This document shows, piece after piece, positions 1 to 5,330 of a stretch of 5,468 nt of DNA. Source of the stretch: JAAYGD01 sp964428195 (GTDB lineage: Bacteria; Bacillota_I; Bacilli_A; RF39; UBA660); the NCBI GenBank assembly GCA_964428195.1, contig CAYRXC010000040.1:1-5468 (forward strand), in the 5' to 3' direction. Position numbers and translations under genes: made by a program. The notes under the pieces are model-generated. The model saw only the letters and a program-made list of their open reading frames with translations, was not told the DNA's origin and did no database searches. Each line of letters starts with the position of its first letter. Position 1 is the first letter of the stretch.

Positions 1-865
1 TTAATATTAAATCTATTACCTCTCTTTTTTTAAGTTCTATTATATATGATTTTTTATCAATATTGTTTAAATCATTTATTTTTAATATTAATGAATTAGA
101 TAAAAAGCTTTCAAATGTTTTTTGAACCGTACTATCTTTATTAGTTTTTCTAGATTCTTTTAGCAAAAAATCAAAGTGATATAACATATCAAATGCTCTT
201 TTTTTAATACTATCATAGTTCTTATTAGTAGTAATACTATTAGGTCTTTCTACATAATAGTAGCCTTTATAATCTATTGATTTAACTTTATTTGCTTTAA
301 GTATTACTAATGGTATTAATCCAAAGTCTTCGTGGTATTTATTTAATGGAAATTCAAAATTATTGTTTTTCCAATATTTACTATTAAATAAGTATAGGGT
401 TGCTAATTCTATACTTTTATTAGTATATAAATTTAAGAATGCTTGATTACCATTAGTTTTACTAAAAGAAGGACTGATTAAATAATCTTCTATATTATCT
501 TCAGTTACTTTATATGCTTGATATCTAATTATTTCAAGTTCTTCTTCTATATTATTGTTAAGTTCTTTTAAAAAATTTAAATCCAAATAATCATCGCTAT
601 CTAAAAATAGAAAATAATCACCTTTTACTTTTGTAATTCCTAAATTTCTAGCAGAACTTAAACCACCATTCTTTTTAAAATAATATTTTATTTTATTATT
701 TTCTTTAGAATAATTATTAATTATATCTTCACTACTATCAGTTGAACCATCGTTTATTATTATCAATTCATAATCTTTATATGATTGATTAATGACACTA
801 TCTAAACACTTTTTTAAATATTTTTCAGTATTATATACTGGTATTATAATAGAAAACTTTGGCAT
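1..865 (-). CDS. GT2-family glycosyltransferase (partial, 3' end beyond the left edge)
   Basis: 288 codons are visible from ATG at 865, with no stop before the window edge. The product is a GT-A fold, family 2 glycosyltransferase, which transfers a sugar from a nucleotide-sugar donor onto a growing glycan at the cytoplasmic face of the membrane. Visible motifs are the N-terminal strand and loop FSIIIPVYNTEKYL (residues 4-17), the nucleotide-binding NDGSTDSS (38-45), NGGLSSARNLG (66-76), the metal-binding DSDD (89-92; the DXD equivalent), and an acceptor-side HEDFG (178-182) followed by a YYYVERPNSIT segment (202-212). That pattern is typical of EpsJ/WcaA-like polysaccharide glycosyltransferases. 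Family members are usually about 300-350 residues, so only the tail is missing. The start is fixed by GGAGAG at 872-877, six bases upstream. The ATG lies 3 nt after the stop of the upstream GT4 gene, so the two are probably co-transcribed and translationally coupled. The donor and acceptor sugars cannot be predicted. Confidence 0.93.
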   Translation of the reverse strand, partial: MPKFSIIIPVYNTEKYLKKCLDSVINQSYKDYELIIINDGSTDSSEDIINNYSKENNKIKYYFKKNGGLSSARNLGITKVKGDYFLFLDSDDYLDLNFLKELNNNIEEELEIIRYQAYKVTEDNIEDYLISPSFSKTNGNQAFLNLYTNKSIELATLYLFNSKYWKNNNFEFPLNKYHEDFGLIPLVILKANKVKSIDYKGYYYVERPNSITTNKNYDSIKKRAFDMLYHFDFLLKESRKTNKDSTVQKTFESFLSNSLILKINDLNNIDKKSYIIELKKREVIDLIL

Positions 866-868
866 AAA

Positions 869-1942
869 TCACTCTCCATCAATAGCTTTATTAATTATTT
901 TTAGCATATATTCGTTGTATTTGATAATATTAAGCTTATTAAAATTATGTTTTTTCTCTAAAATATCTTTCATAGCTTTTACAATAGATTTTTCTGTCTT
1001 GTTGCATAAAATTGAGTAATCTTTTATATCAAAAAATGTGTTACTAGTTTTTATTGTAGTTACAATTGGAATGTTAAATATCAATGCTTCTAAATATACA
1101 ACAGGAAATCCTTCATAATCACTTGTTAATATTAATGCATCTCCTTTATTAAAATATGGATATGGATTTATTTTAACTCCTAAGAATTTTATTAAATGAT
1201 CTAGGTTATATTCTTTTACAAGTTCTTTATAAGTTATTGTGTCTTTTCCTTCTCCTATCATCCATACTTCAAAATTATTATAATCTTTCGATAATATATT
1301 AGTAGCTTTGATTAATCTTGTTAGTTTTTTTGACTCTTCATCGTGTCTTGACACATTGATAAATATTGTCTTTTCATTTTTGGATTCTTTTACCTTTTCT
1401 TTTGATAGTTCTTTAATCTTTTTATAATCTACTAGGTTTCCACATACTATTACTTTGTCCATTAAATTTGGATAAATATTAATAAAATTATCTTTTGCTT
1501 CATTAGAAATAATAAATATTTTATTGAATTTGTTTATTTTTCTATCATTAAAAAAAGATTTACTATTTTTGTAAATACAACTATAATCCGTATGAATCCA
1601 AATTGAATTATTTTTAGAAAAATATCTCATTAGAATAGAACCAGGTATAGAATATGGGACATAACAACAAGAGAAATCATATTTATAATAATTATTAATT
1701 ATTGTAAATATTAATTTCATTCTATTGATTATCTTTCTAATTATTATTATTTTGTTACTACTTATTTTATATTCTTTTAGCTTTATATTAGTGGGTATTT
1801 CTTTTAATAAACTTCCTTTTTTTTCCTCCAATATTAAAGTGACATCATACTTTTTATTAATTTCATAGAGAAGTGAAACTAGTGCTTTTTCAATACCGCC
1901 AATTTCTAAATTATGTGCATAAAAAACTATTCTTTTTTTCAT
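869..1942 (-). CDS. GT4-family glycosyltransferase (GT-B fold)
   Basis: 357 residues, a normal length for a family 4 (GT-B) retaining glycosyltransferase, which moves sugar from a nucleotide-sugar to a polysaccharide, teichoic-acid or lipid acceptor. The N-terminal Rossmann domain starts with KKRIVFYAHNLEIGGIEKAL; GGIE (15-18) is the glycine-rich acceptor-side loop. IHTDY lies at 116-120. The C-terminal donor-binding domain has NVSRHDEESKKLTRLI (196-211, the domain-opening [VS]xRxxxxKxxxxLI pattern), MIGEGKD (228-234), KFLG (252-255) and EGFPVVYLE (277-285). The last is the conserved E-x7-E motif, with E277 and E285 contacting the donor. No transmembrane segment or signal peptide is seen, so the protein is cytosolic or peripheral. 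The ATG is supported by AAGGTGAT at 1948-1955, five bases upstream. The stop is TGA, only 3 nt before the GT2 start. The APH-like gene ends 50 bp upstream, with a possible promoter in between. Confidence 0.95.
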   Translation of the reverse strand: MKKRIVFYAHNLEIGGIEKALVSLLYEINKKYDVTLILEEKKGSLLKEIPTNIKLKEYKISSNKIIIIRKIINRMKLIFTIINNYYKYDFSCCYVPYSIPGSILMRYFSKNNSIWIHTDYSCIYKNSKSFFNDRKINKFNKIFIISNEAKDNFINIYPNLMDKVIVCGNLVDYKKIKELSKEKVKESKNEKTIFINVSRHDEESKKLTRLIKATNILSKDYNNFEVWMIGEGKDTITYKELVKEYNLDHLIKFLGVKINPYPYFNKGDALILTSDYEGFPVVYLEALIFNIPIVTTIKTSNTFFDIKDYSILCNKTEKSIVKAMKDILEKKHNFNKLNIIKYNEYMLKIINKAIDGE

Positions 1943-1947
1943 ATTTA

Positions 1948-1955
1948 ATCACCTT
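1948..1955 (-). promoter_or_regulatory. Ribosome-binding site of the GT4 gene
   Basis: AAGGTGAT on the minus strand is an eight-base match to the anti-Shine-Dalgarno region of 16S rRNA, placed five bases before the ATG at 1942. It settles the start of the GT4 gene. Confidence 0.85.
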
Positions 1956-1960
1956 AATTC

Positions 1961-1969
1961 ATTATAACA
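1961..1969 (-). promoter_or_regulatory. Possible extended -10 promoter of the GT4-GT2 pair
   Basis: TGTTATAAT on the minus strand is a perfect extended -10 element (TGnTATAAT). No TTGACA-like -35 is seen 16-18 bp upstream (the bases there are AAGAAG-like), but extended -10 promoters do not need one. The predicted transcription start, near 1954, falls at the first bases of the Shine-Dalgarno and leaves a leader of only about 12 nt. The promoter may therefore be weak or accidental, and the gene may depend on read-through from the APH-like gene. The identical nonamer sits in front of the APH-like gene at 2862-2870. Confidence 0.5.
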
Positions 1970-1992
1970 TAGAAAAAATAATACTTCTTAAT

Positions 1993-2826
1993 CTATCTTA
2001 ATATCTCGTCTAGTTTCTTAATTATAAATTTTGAATAATTCTTATCTTTTTCATTATTCATAATATAAAAATGAACATATGAATTAACAATAAACCATTT
2101 CAATTTAATTGGGTCATAAGTACCTACTTGTTTATATCCTTTTAAAAACAAATCAACTTCTTTTTTAGTTTTCATAAATTTTTGAGTTTCTCTTTTTATT
2201 AAAGCCCATGCAATATCTTGTTCTTTGGATCCCATTCCAGAATATTCCCAATCAAGTATTCCACTTATTTTGTTATTGTTCCATAATATATTAGCATAAT
2301 GAAAATCTCCATGAATAAAAGTATCATAATTCTTTTCAAATTTATTGTCATTTAACCAATTAATATATTTGTCAACATTTAAGTTTTTTGTATCAATTGG
2401 AATATTATTTATTTTTCTTTCTTTAATCTTATCTGTTTTATAATCAAGAGAATGAATTATTGCTAGTGTCTTGCCATATTCTATTAAACAATTCTTATCA
2501 AAATTATCTATCTGTGATAATCTTAAGCCCTCTATATTATCAGTTACAATATAATTCAGATTATTAATTTCTCCATAATCTAATACTTTTGGAATAGGCA
2601 AATCAATTTTTAATTCATTAAGCTTTTTTATTTCATTTGCAACATTAGTTTTATCAGTTCTTTCGATTTTTAAATAAAATGTTTTTTCTTTTCCCTTATA
2701 AGTGCCTAAACATTTATAAACATCATTTCCAGCATGAGGATAACTCAATATTTCCTTTATAGTTATGTATTTGAATATAATAGAGTAAGGATCAACGACA
2801 CCTTCTCTCCACTTTTCTATAATCAT
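1993..2826 (-). CDS. Aminoglycoside phosphotransferase / choline kinase-fold protein
   Basis: 277 residues from the chosen start. The fold is that of APH/choline-kinase-type small-molecule kinases, which transfer the ATP gamma-phosphate to a hydroxyl of an antibiotic, sugar, choline or similar substrate in the cytoplasm. An N-lobe has GNDVYKC (33-39) as the nucleotide loop, YLKIER (51-56) with K53 as the likely ATP lysine, and NEIKKL (64-69) with E65 as its partner. The hinge is IVTDNIEG (93-100). The catalytic loop is HGDFHYANIL (172-181), with D174 as base and N179 as metal ligand, and ILDWE (190-194) supplies the second metal aspartate, D192. All catalytic residues are present. A longer reading from TTG/ATG at 2850/2847 is possible, but AAAGGAGG sits just before the ATG at 2826, so that start is preferred. 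It has its own promoter and lies upstream of two glycosyltransferases. The context allows a glycan-modifying (for example LicA-like) role as readily as drug resistance. The substrate is not predictable. Confidence 0.88.
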   Translation of the reverse strand: MIIEKWREGVVDPYSIIFKYITIKEILSYPHAGNDVYKCLGTYKGKEKTFYLKIERTDKTNVANEIKKLNELKIDLPIPKVLDYGEINNLNYIVTDNIEGLRLSQIDNFDKNCLIEYGKTLAIIHSLDYKTDKIKERKINNIPIDTKNLNVDKYINWLNDNKFEKNYDTFIHGDFHYANILWNNNKISGILDWEYSGMGSKEQDIAWALIKRETQKFMKTKKEVDLFLKGYKQVGTYDPIKLKWFIVNSYVHFYIMNNEKDKNYSKFIIKKLDEILR

Positions 2827-2830
2827 ATAT

Positions 2831-2838
2831 CCTCCTTT
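2831..2838 (-). promoter_or_regulatory. Ribosome-binding site deciding the APH-like start
   Basis: AAAGGAGG on the minus strand lies four bases before the ATG at 2826. The upstream in-frame ATG (2847) and TTG (2850) have no Shine-Dalgarno, so this site argues for the shorter, 277-residue protein. Confidence 0.8.
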
Positions 2839-2861
2839 TTTTTGCATCAATAATTATTAAT

Positions 2862-2870
2862 ATTATAACA
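2862..2870 (-). promoter_or_regulatory. Extended -10 promoter of the APH-like gene
   Basis: TGTTATAAT on the minus strand is a perfect extended -10. A weak -35-like AATACA lies at 2885-2890, 17 bp upstream, inside the loop of the preceding terminator hairpin. The predicted start near 2855 gives a leader of about 29 nt, which fits the ribosome-binding site at 2831-2838. Confidence 0.6.
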
Positions 2871-2901
2871 AAAAAGAGATTTAATGTATTAATCTCTTTT
2901 T
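2870..2901 (-). terminator. Terminator-like hairpin ending the paralog operon
   Basis: On the minus strand an 11-bp perfect inverted repeat (arms 2891-2901 and 2871-2881) encloses a 9-nt loop, and the 3' arm ends in a run of six T (2870-2875). The stop codon of gene D (2889-2891) is inside the hairpin. The core is AT-rich with only two G:C pairs, so termination may be leaky. The A/T symmetry would also allow some termination on the plus strand. Confidence 0.55.
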
Positions 2902-3698
2902 AATTCAATTGTTCTTCCTTTAATATTTGGAATATATTGATCCATAGTATCAGAAAACTTTTGTTTAGCTTCTCTCATGTACTCATTTATTGCACTTACT
3001 TTTAACATTGACTTTGTACGATCAAGTGACCAGGAAGTAGATAATGTATTTTCATAAATACTATTTAATTTATTGTAAGAAATATCATATTCACTAGATT
3101 GAGTTGGATCAATTGGTTGTTCTCTTCTTGCATCAATAAAGAAATCTTGCGCAACTTTTCTTTTCTCTTCTAATTCCACTTCTTCTCTATCCAATGCATC
3201 TAGGAATCTATTTCTATGTTCTATCTTATTTGAATCTTTTACTTGTTTTTGAGTTAATGAATCAATTATTGGTATAAAATCTCTATCGAATAATACTTTA
3301 AAAATTGCTTCTATTTTTTTAGCATTTGTTCTTTGAGTAAATTCATAAAAATTCAAACCATTAGCATTGCAAAAATTTGTTAAAGATTCTTTCATGTTTC
3401 TTGGATTTGTATAAAGCAATTCAAGAATACTAGTAAATGAATTTATTTGTAAATTCTCTATTTCTTCTTGCATTAATAATTGTTGATTTAATTTTTCGTT
3501 TATTTCTTTAATAAACAAATAAGGTTTAGAAAAATCTTGTTCTCCAAATTCATAAGTTAACATCTTTTCAATAACTAAGTTATCAAATTCAGTTTGTCTT
3601 TTCTCTAATAGTGCTTTCAATTTTTCATAAAAATCTATATTTACTAATGTGTGATCTAATTCTCTTTCTAGTATTTCAAAATATTCATTATAATCCAT
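2889..3698 (-). CDS. Tandem paralog family protein D (unknown function)
   Basis: 269 residues; I do not recognise the family. The protein is soluble-looking, highly charged and probably almost all helical, with a likely coiled-coil stretch around 165-190 rich in E, K and R. It has no signal peptide or membrane segment. It looks composite. Residues 42-61 (VIEKMLTYEFG...FSKPYL) match the central block of protein C at 34-53, with 7 of 20 identical in my hand alignment. Residues 105-125 (NFCNANGLNF...QRTN) match protein A at 103-123, with 9 of 21 identical. The start at 3698 is chosen over ATG 3722 because it follows the stop of gene B after one base (TAA-T-ATG) and because the paralogs begin in the same register. 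The ribosome-binding site is poor (AAAGAAGAA), so coupling to B is likely. It is the last gene of the unit, followed at once by a terminator-like hairpin. Confidence 0.8.
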   Translation of the reverse strand: MDYNEYFEILERELDHTLVNIDFYEKLKALLEKRQTEFDNLVIEKMLTYEFGEQDFSKPYLFIKEINEKLNQQLLMQEEIENLQINSFTSILELLYTNPRNMKESLTNFCNANGLNFYEFTQRTNAKKIEAIFKVLFDRDFIPIIDSLTQKQVKDSNKIEHRNRFLDALDREEVELEEKRKVAQDFFIDARREQPIDPTQSSEYDISYNKLNSIYENTLSTSWSLDRTKSMLKVSAINEYMREAKQKFSDTMDQYIPNIKGRTIELKRD

Positions 3699-3699
3699 A

Positions 3700-4034
3700 T
3701 TACATTCTTCTTTCTTTAACATTATCTTTAATAGTTTTAACTCTAATATCTATTAATTCACTTATATGATCATTATTTGGATTCTTCATCATATTTATTC
3801 TATCATAATCATTTTCTACTGCTACTTTTTGAATTCCTAGTGCTTTCATAAATTCATTTATTCTATTTACTTCTTTTTCTAGAGATTCACATTGATTATT
3901 GATAACAAATTCTTTTGTTTCTTGGTCTATTTGTTGGTATATTTCTATTTCTCTAGTTAAAGCATCAATTTCTAATAGAAGTATTTGTAATAAATCTTTA
4001 TCTAATTTGCATCCAGGAAATGCGAAATCTATTG
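3700..4034 (-). CDS. Tandem paralog family protein B (5' end lost in the gap, unknown function)
   Basis: An open frame runs from the scaffold gap to TAA at 3700-3702, giving 110 visible residues; the start lies in the unsequenced stretch. The first visible residues read FAFPGCKLDKDLL, closely matching protein C at 41-53 (YLFPGSKLDKDFL). Over the 28 residues that begin with this block I count about 14 identities by eye, so B and C are clear paralogs. In C this block begins at residue 41, so about 40 residues of B are probably missing. The rest is charged and helical, ending in KERRM, with no membrane segment or cysteine cluster. The stop is one base from the start of gene D, so the two are surely co-transcribed. 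Function is unknown. The coding call rests on paralogy, the intact frame and the stop/start junction. Confidence 0.75.
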
Positions 4035-4134
4035 NNNNNNNNNNNNNNNNNNNNNNNNNNNNNNNNNNNNNNNNNNNNNNNNNNNNNNNNNNNNNNNNNN
4101 NNNNNNNNNNNNNNNNNNNNNNNNNNNNNNNNNN
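4035..4134. other. Scaffold gap (100 N)
   Basis: Exactly 100 unknown bases, the usual placeholder for a gap of unknown length. Gene A enters it without a stop and gene B leaves it without a start. By comparison with D and C, roughly 100 codons of A and 40 of B would need to fit, so the real gap is probably longer than 100 bases and could even hide another paralog. A reading frame drawn through the N run is not meaningful. Confidence 0.97.
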
Positions 4135-4643
4135 CCTTTTTTCATTTCATCTGAGAATTTCTTAATATCTTGTTCCTCATTTATTAATGCTGCAATTTCT
4201 TGAGGCAATCCCAATAAACAATGTTCAAATCTAATCTTAAATGCATCGAAAGCCATAGATTTTTTCTTATTATCATTTTCTCTTTGTCTATATGAACTGA
4301 ATTCTAACCCATTTTTCTCTGCAAATTCTTTTAATGCTTTTCCATAATTCTTTTTCAAAATATTGCTATTCATTTGAATAATTTCTAATTTGAATTCCTT
4401 TATTTCTAAAATTAATTGATTTAATAAAGTTAATTGATCCCTTAAAAATTTTACTTCTTCCTCTATTTCTAATTGATCTTTTCCATAAAGAAAATCACTA
4501 ATTTTATTAGAATAATCTCCATCATAATATTTTGGTTCTCTATTATTATTTGCTACTGTACTTATCAAAAATCTTTCTTTAAACTTTAATAATTCCTTCT
4601 TAGTTTCTAATTTAGTAATAATATCATCAATATAACTATACAT
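4135..4643 (-). CDS. Tandem paralog family protein A (3' end lost in the gap, unknown function)
   Basis: 169 residues are visible from ATG 4643 before the frame runs into the gap. It is a charged, predicted helical, soluble protein of unrecognised family. Residues 4-19 (YIDDIITKLETKKELL) match protein C 5-20 (YIDLLIHKLETYKKLM), with 10 of 16 identical. Residues 103-123 (ALKEFAEKNGLEF...RQREN) match protein D 105-125, with 9 of 21 identical. A therefore links the short (C) and long (D) members. If it is built like D (269 residues), about 100 residues are missing. The start is firm: AGGAGG at 4649-4654 lies five bases upstream. The ATG overlaps the end of gene C by 8 nt (ATGTATAG contains the TAG of C), the usual sign of translational coupling. 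No signal peptide or membrane helix is present. Confidence 0.8.
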
Positions 4644-5115
4644 TTCTTCCTCCTAAAAATATATTTTCTTCTATTACCGGTCTTAAGTAAACATCACTAT
4701 CCATTGCTCCATTGATTGCTTCTATTGCATTTTCTTTATCAATACTACTATCGATAAATTCACTAATTGCTTCCCTTTGTTTGTTAAATTCCTCTTGATA
4801 TTTTCTTATAGCACTATCTACGCTGACAAATTTTTGATCTTGATTTATAAGCCTTTGTAAATTATTCTTATTTAACGTTTCTCTTTCTCCATTATCAAGT
4901 TCAAGATAATTAGTTATCTCTTTTTCAGAAGTTTCAACTTCTAATACGAGCATTTCCAAAAAATCTTTATCCAATTTACTACCTGGAAATAAATAAGTAA
5001 TCAAAGCTTCTATCAGCGCAATGTCGTATGCATCTTTTGTAGTTTTAATTAAATTCATCAATTTTTTATAAGTTTCTAATTTATGTATCAGTAAATCAAT
5101 GTATTCTTTTCCCAT
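4636..5115 (-). CDS. Tandem paralog family protein C, first gene of the unit (unknown function)
   Basis: 159 residues, complete, of no family I recognise. It begins GKEYIDLLIHKLETYKKLM, a block shared with the start of protein A. It then has the family's central block LIEALITYLFPGSKLDKDFL (34-53), shared strongly with B and weakly with D. The remainder is an acidic, helical region (about 60-135) and a C-terminal tail with FLGG (153-156). The protein has no cysteines, signal peptide or hydrophobic membrane segment, so a cytosolic role, perhaps as part of a multimer with its paralogs, is an inference only. The start at 5115 has a G-rich ribosome-binding site five bases upstream and a consensus promoter about 30 bp further on. 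The stop TAG overlaps the start of gene A by 8 nt, and the codons for the last residues double as that gene's ribosome-binding site. Confidence 0.82.
   Translation of the reverse strand: MGKEYIDLLIHKLETYKKLMNLIKTTKDAYDIALIEALITYLFPGSKLDKDFLEMLVLEVETSEKEITNYLELDNGERETLNKNNLQRLINQDQKFVSVDSAIRKYQEEFNKQREAISEFIDSSIDKENAIEAINGAMDSDVYLRPVIEENIFLGGRNV
4649..4654 (-). promoter_or_regulatory. Ribosome-binding site of gene A inside gene C
   Basis: AGGAGG on the minus strand lies five bases before ATG 4643 and is contained in the Leu-Gly-Gly codons of gene C. It fixes the start of A and shows that the overlapping pair is arranged for coupled translation. Confidence 0.85.
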
Positions 5116-5120
5116 AGCTT

Positions 5121-5132
5121 CCCCCCCTTTCC
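5121..5132 (-). promoter_or_regulatory. Ribosome-binding site of gene C with a G7 run
   Basis: GGAAAGGGGGGG on the minus strand ends five bases before ATG 5115. The seven-G run (5121-5127) stands out in so AT-rich a sequence and forms most of the Shine-Dalgarno. A change in its length would alter the spacing and strength of the site. Confidence 0.7.
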
Positions 5133-5145
5133 TTAAGCATTGATT

Positions 5146-5173
5146 ATTATACTTATTCTTTTTATTTTGTCAA
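5146..5173 (-). promoter_or_regulatory. Consensus sigma-A promoter of the paralog operon
   Basis: On the minus strand, TTGACA (5168-5173) and TATAAT (5146-5151) are both perfect hexamers, separated by 16 bp. The predicted start near 5139 gives a 24-nt leader carrying the G-rich ribosome-binding site. This is the best promoter in the window and implies strong, housekeeping-type transcription of genes C, A, B and D unless it is repressed. Confidence 0.85.
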
Positions 5174-5175
5174 AT

Positions 5176-5204
5176 AAAAACAAATGATATGAAATCATTT
5201 GTTT
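5176..5204 (-). terminator. Terminator-like hairpin between the right-edge gene and the paralog operon
   Basis: On the minus strand an 11-bp inverted repeat (arms 5194-5204 and 5178-5188, perfect) encloses a 5-nt loop, and five T occupy 5176-5180. It has only two G:C pairs, so it is moderate in strength. It lies about 125 bp past the stop of the right-edge gene and abuts the -35 of the next promoter, so it separates two transcription units. Confidence 0.6.
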
Positions 5205-5330
5205 GATTTAGCATTATTATTATGGTTATTTAGTCTATTTTCTTGCTTGTTTTAAAGGATTATATGTGTTATATAAACTATTTGAATTAGAACATGTCAG
5301 CATAGTTTCATTACTATATAACAATAATAT
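5205..5330. other. Intergenic stretch without a supported gene
   Basis: AT-rich sequence between the stop of the right-edge gene and the terminator-like hairpin. No start codon with a ribosome-binding site is seen on either strand. On the minus strand the frame of the right-edge gene reopens directly after its TAA and continues for 31 codons to TAG at 5235-5237. This could be a decayed gene end or chance. Confidence 0.5.

Noticed and set aside
792..1019. 75-codon open frame on the plus strand
   Set aside because: It is antisense to the convincing GT2 and GT4 genes, has no ribosome-binding site, and its Ile/Phe/Leu-rich product is what AT-rich antisense frames usually give.
869..1942. Mycoplasma-type genetic code (TGA as Trp)
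   Set aside because: TGA closes the GT4 gene exactly at the ribosome-binding site and start of the next gene, and tryptophan in the recognised motifs is encoded by TGG.
2827..2850. Longer N-terminus of the APH-like protein from TTG 2850 or ATG 2847
   Set aside because: There is no ribosome-binding site for those codons, and the extra codons themselves encode the strong AAAGGAGG that serves ATG 2826.
3699..3722. Longer N-terminus of protein D from ATG 3722
   Set aside because: It would overlap gene B by 23 bases with no good ribosome-binding site. ATG 3698 sits at the usual stop/start junction and matches the N-terminal register of the paralogs.
3899..4165. 88-codon open frame on the plus strand crossing the N run
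   Set aside because: It is antisense to genes A and B and exists only because N bases cannot form stops; its continuity across the gap is artificial.
4029..4643. Gene A read straight through the N run to a stop at 4029
   Set aside because: The gap length is a placeholder, so the frame beyond it is arbitrary. The real sequence left of the gap reads in a different frame as paralog B.
2889..5115. Type VII secretion substrate or LXG/WXG-like family for the paralogs
   Set aside because: They are helical, but I see no WXG motif at a helical turn, no LXG domain and no secretion-system gene in the window; they are also longer than typical WXG100 proteins.
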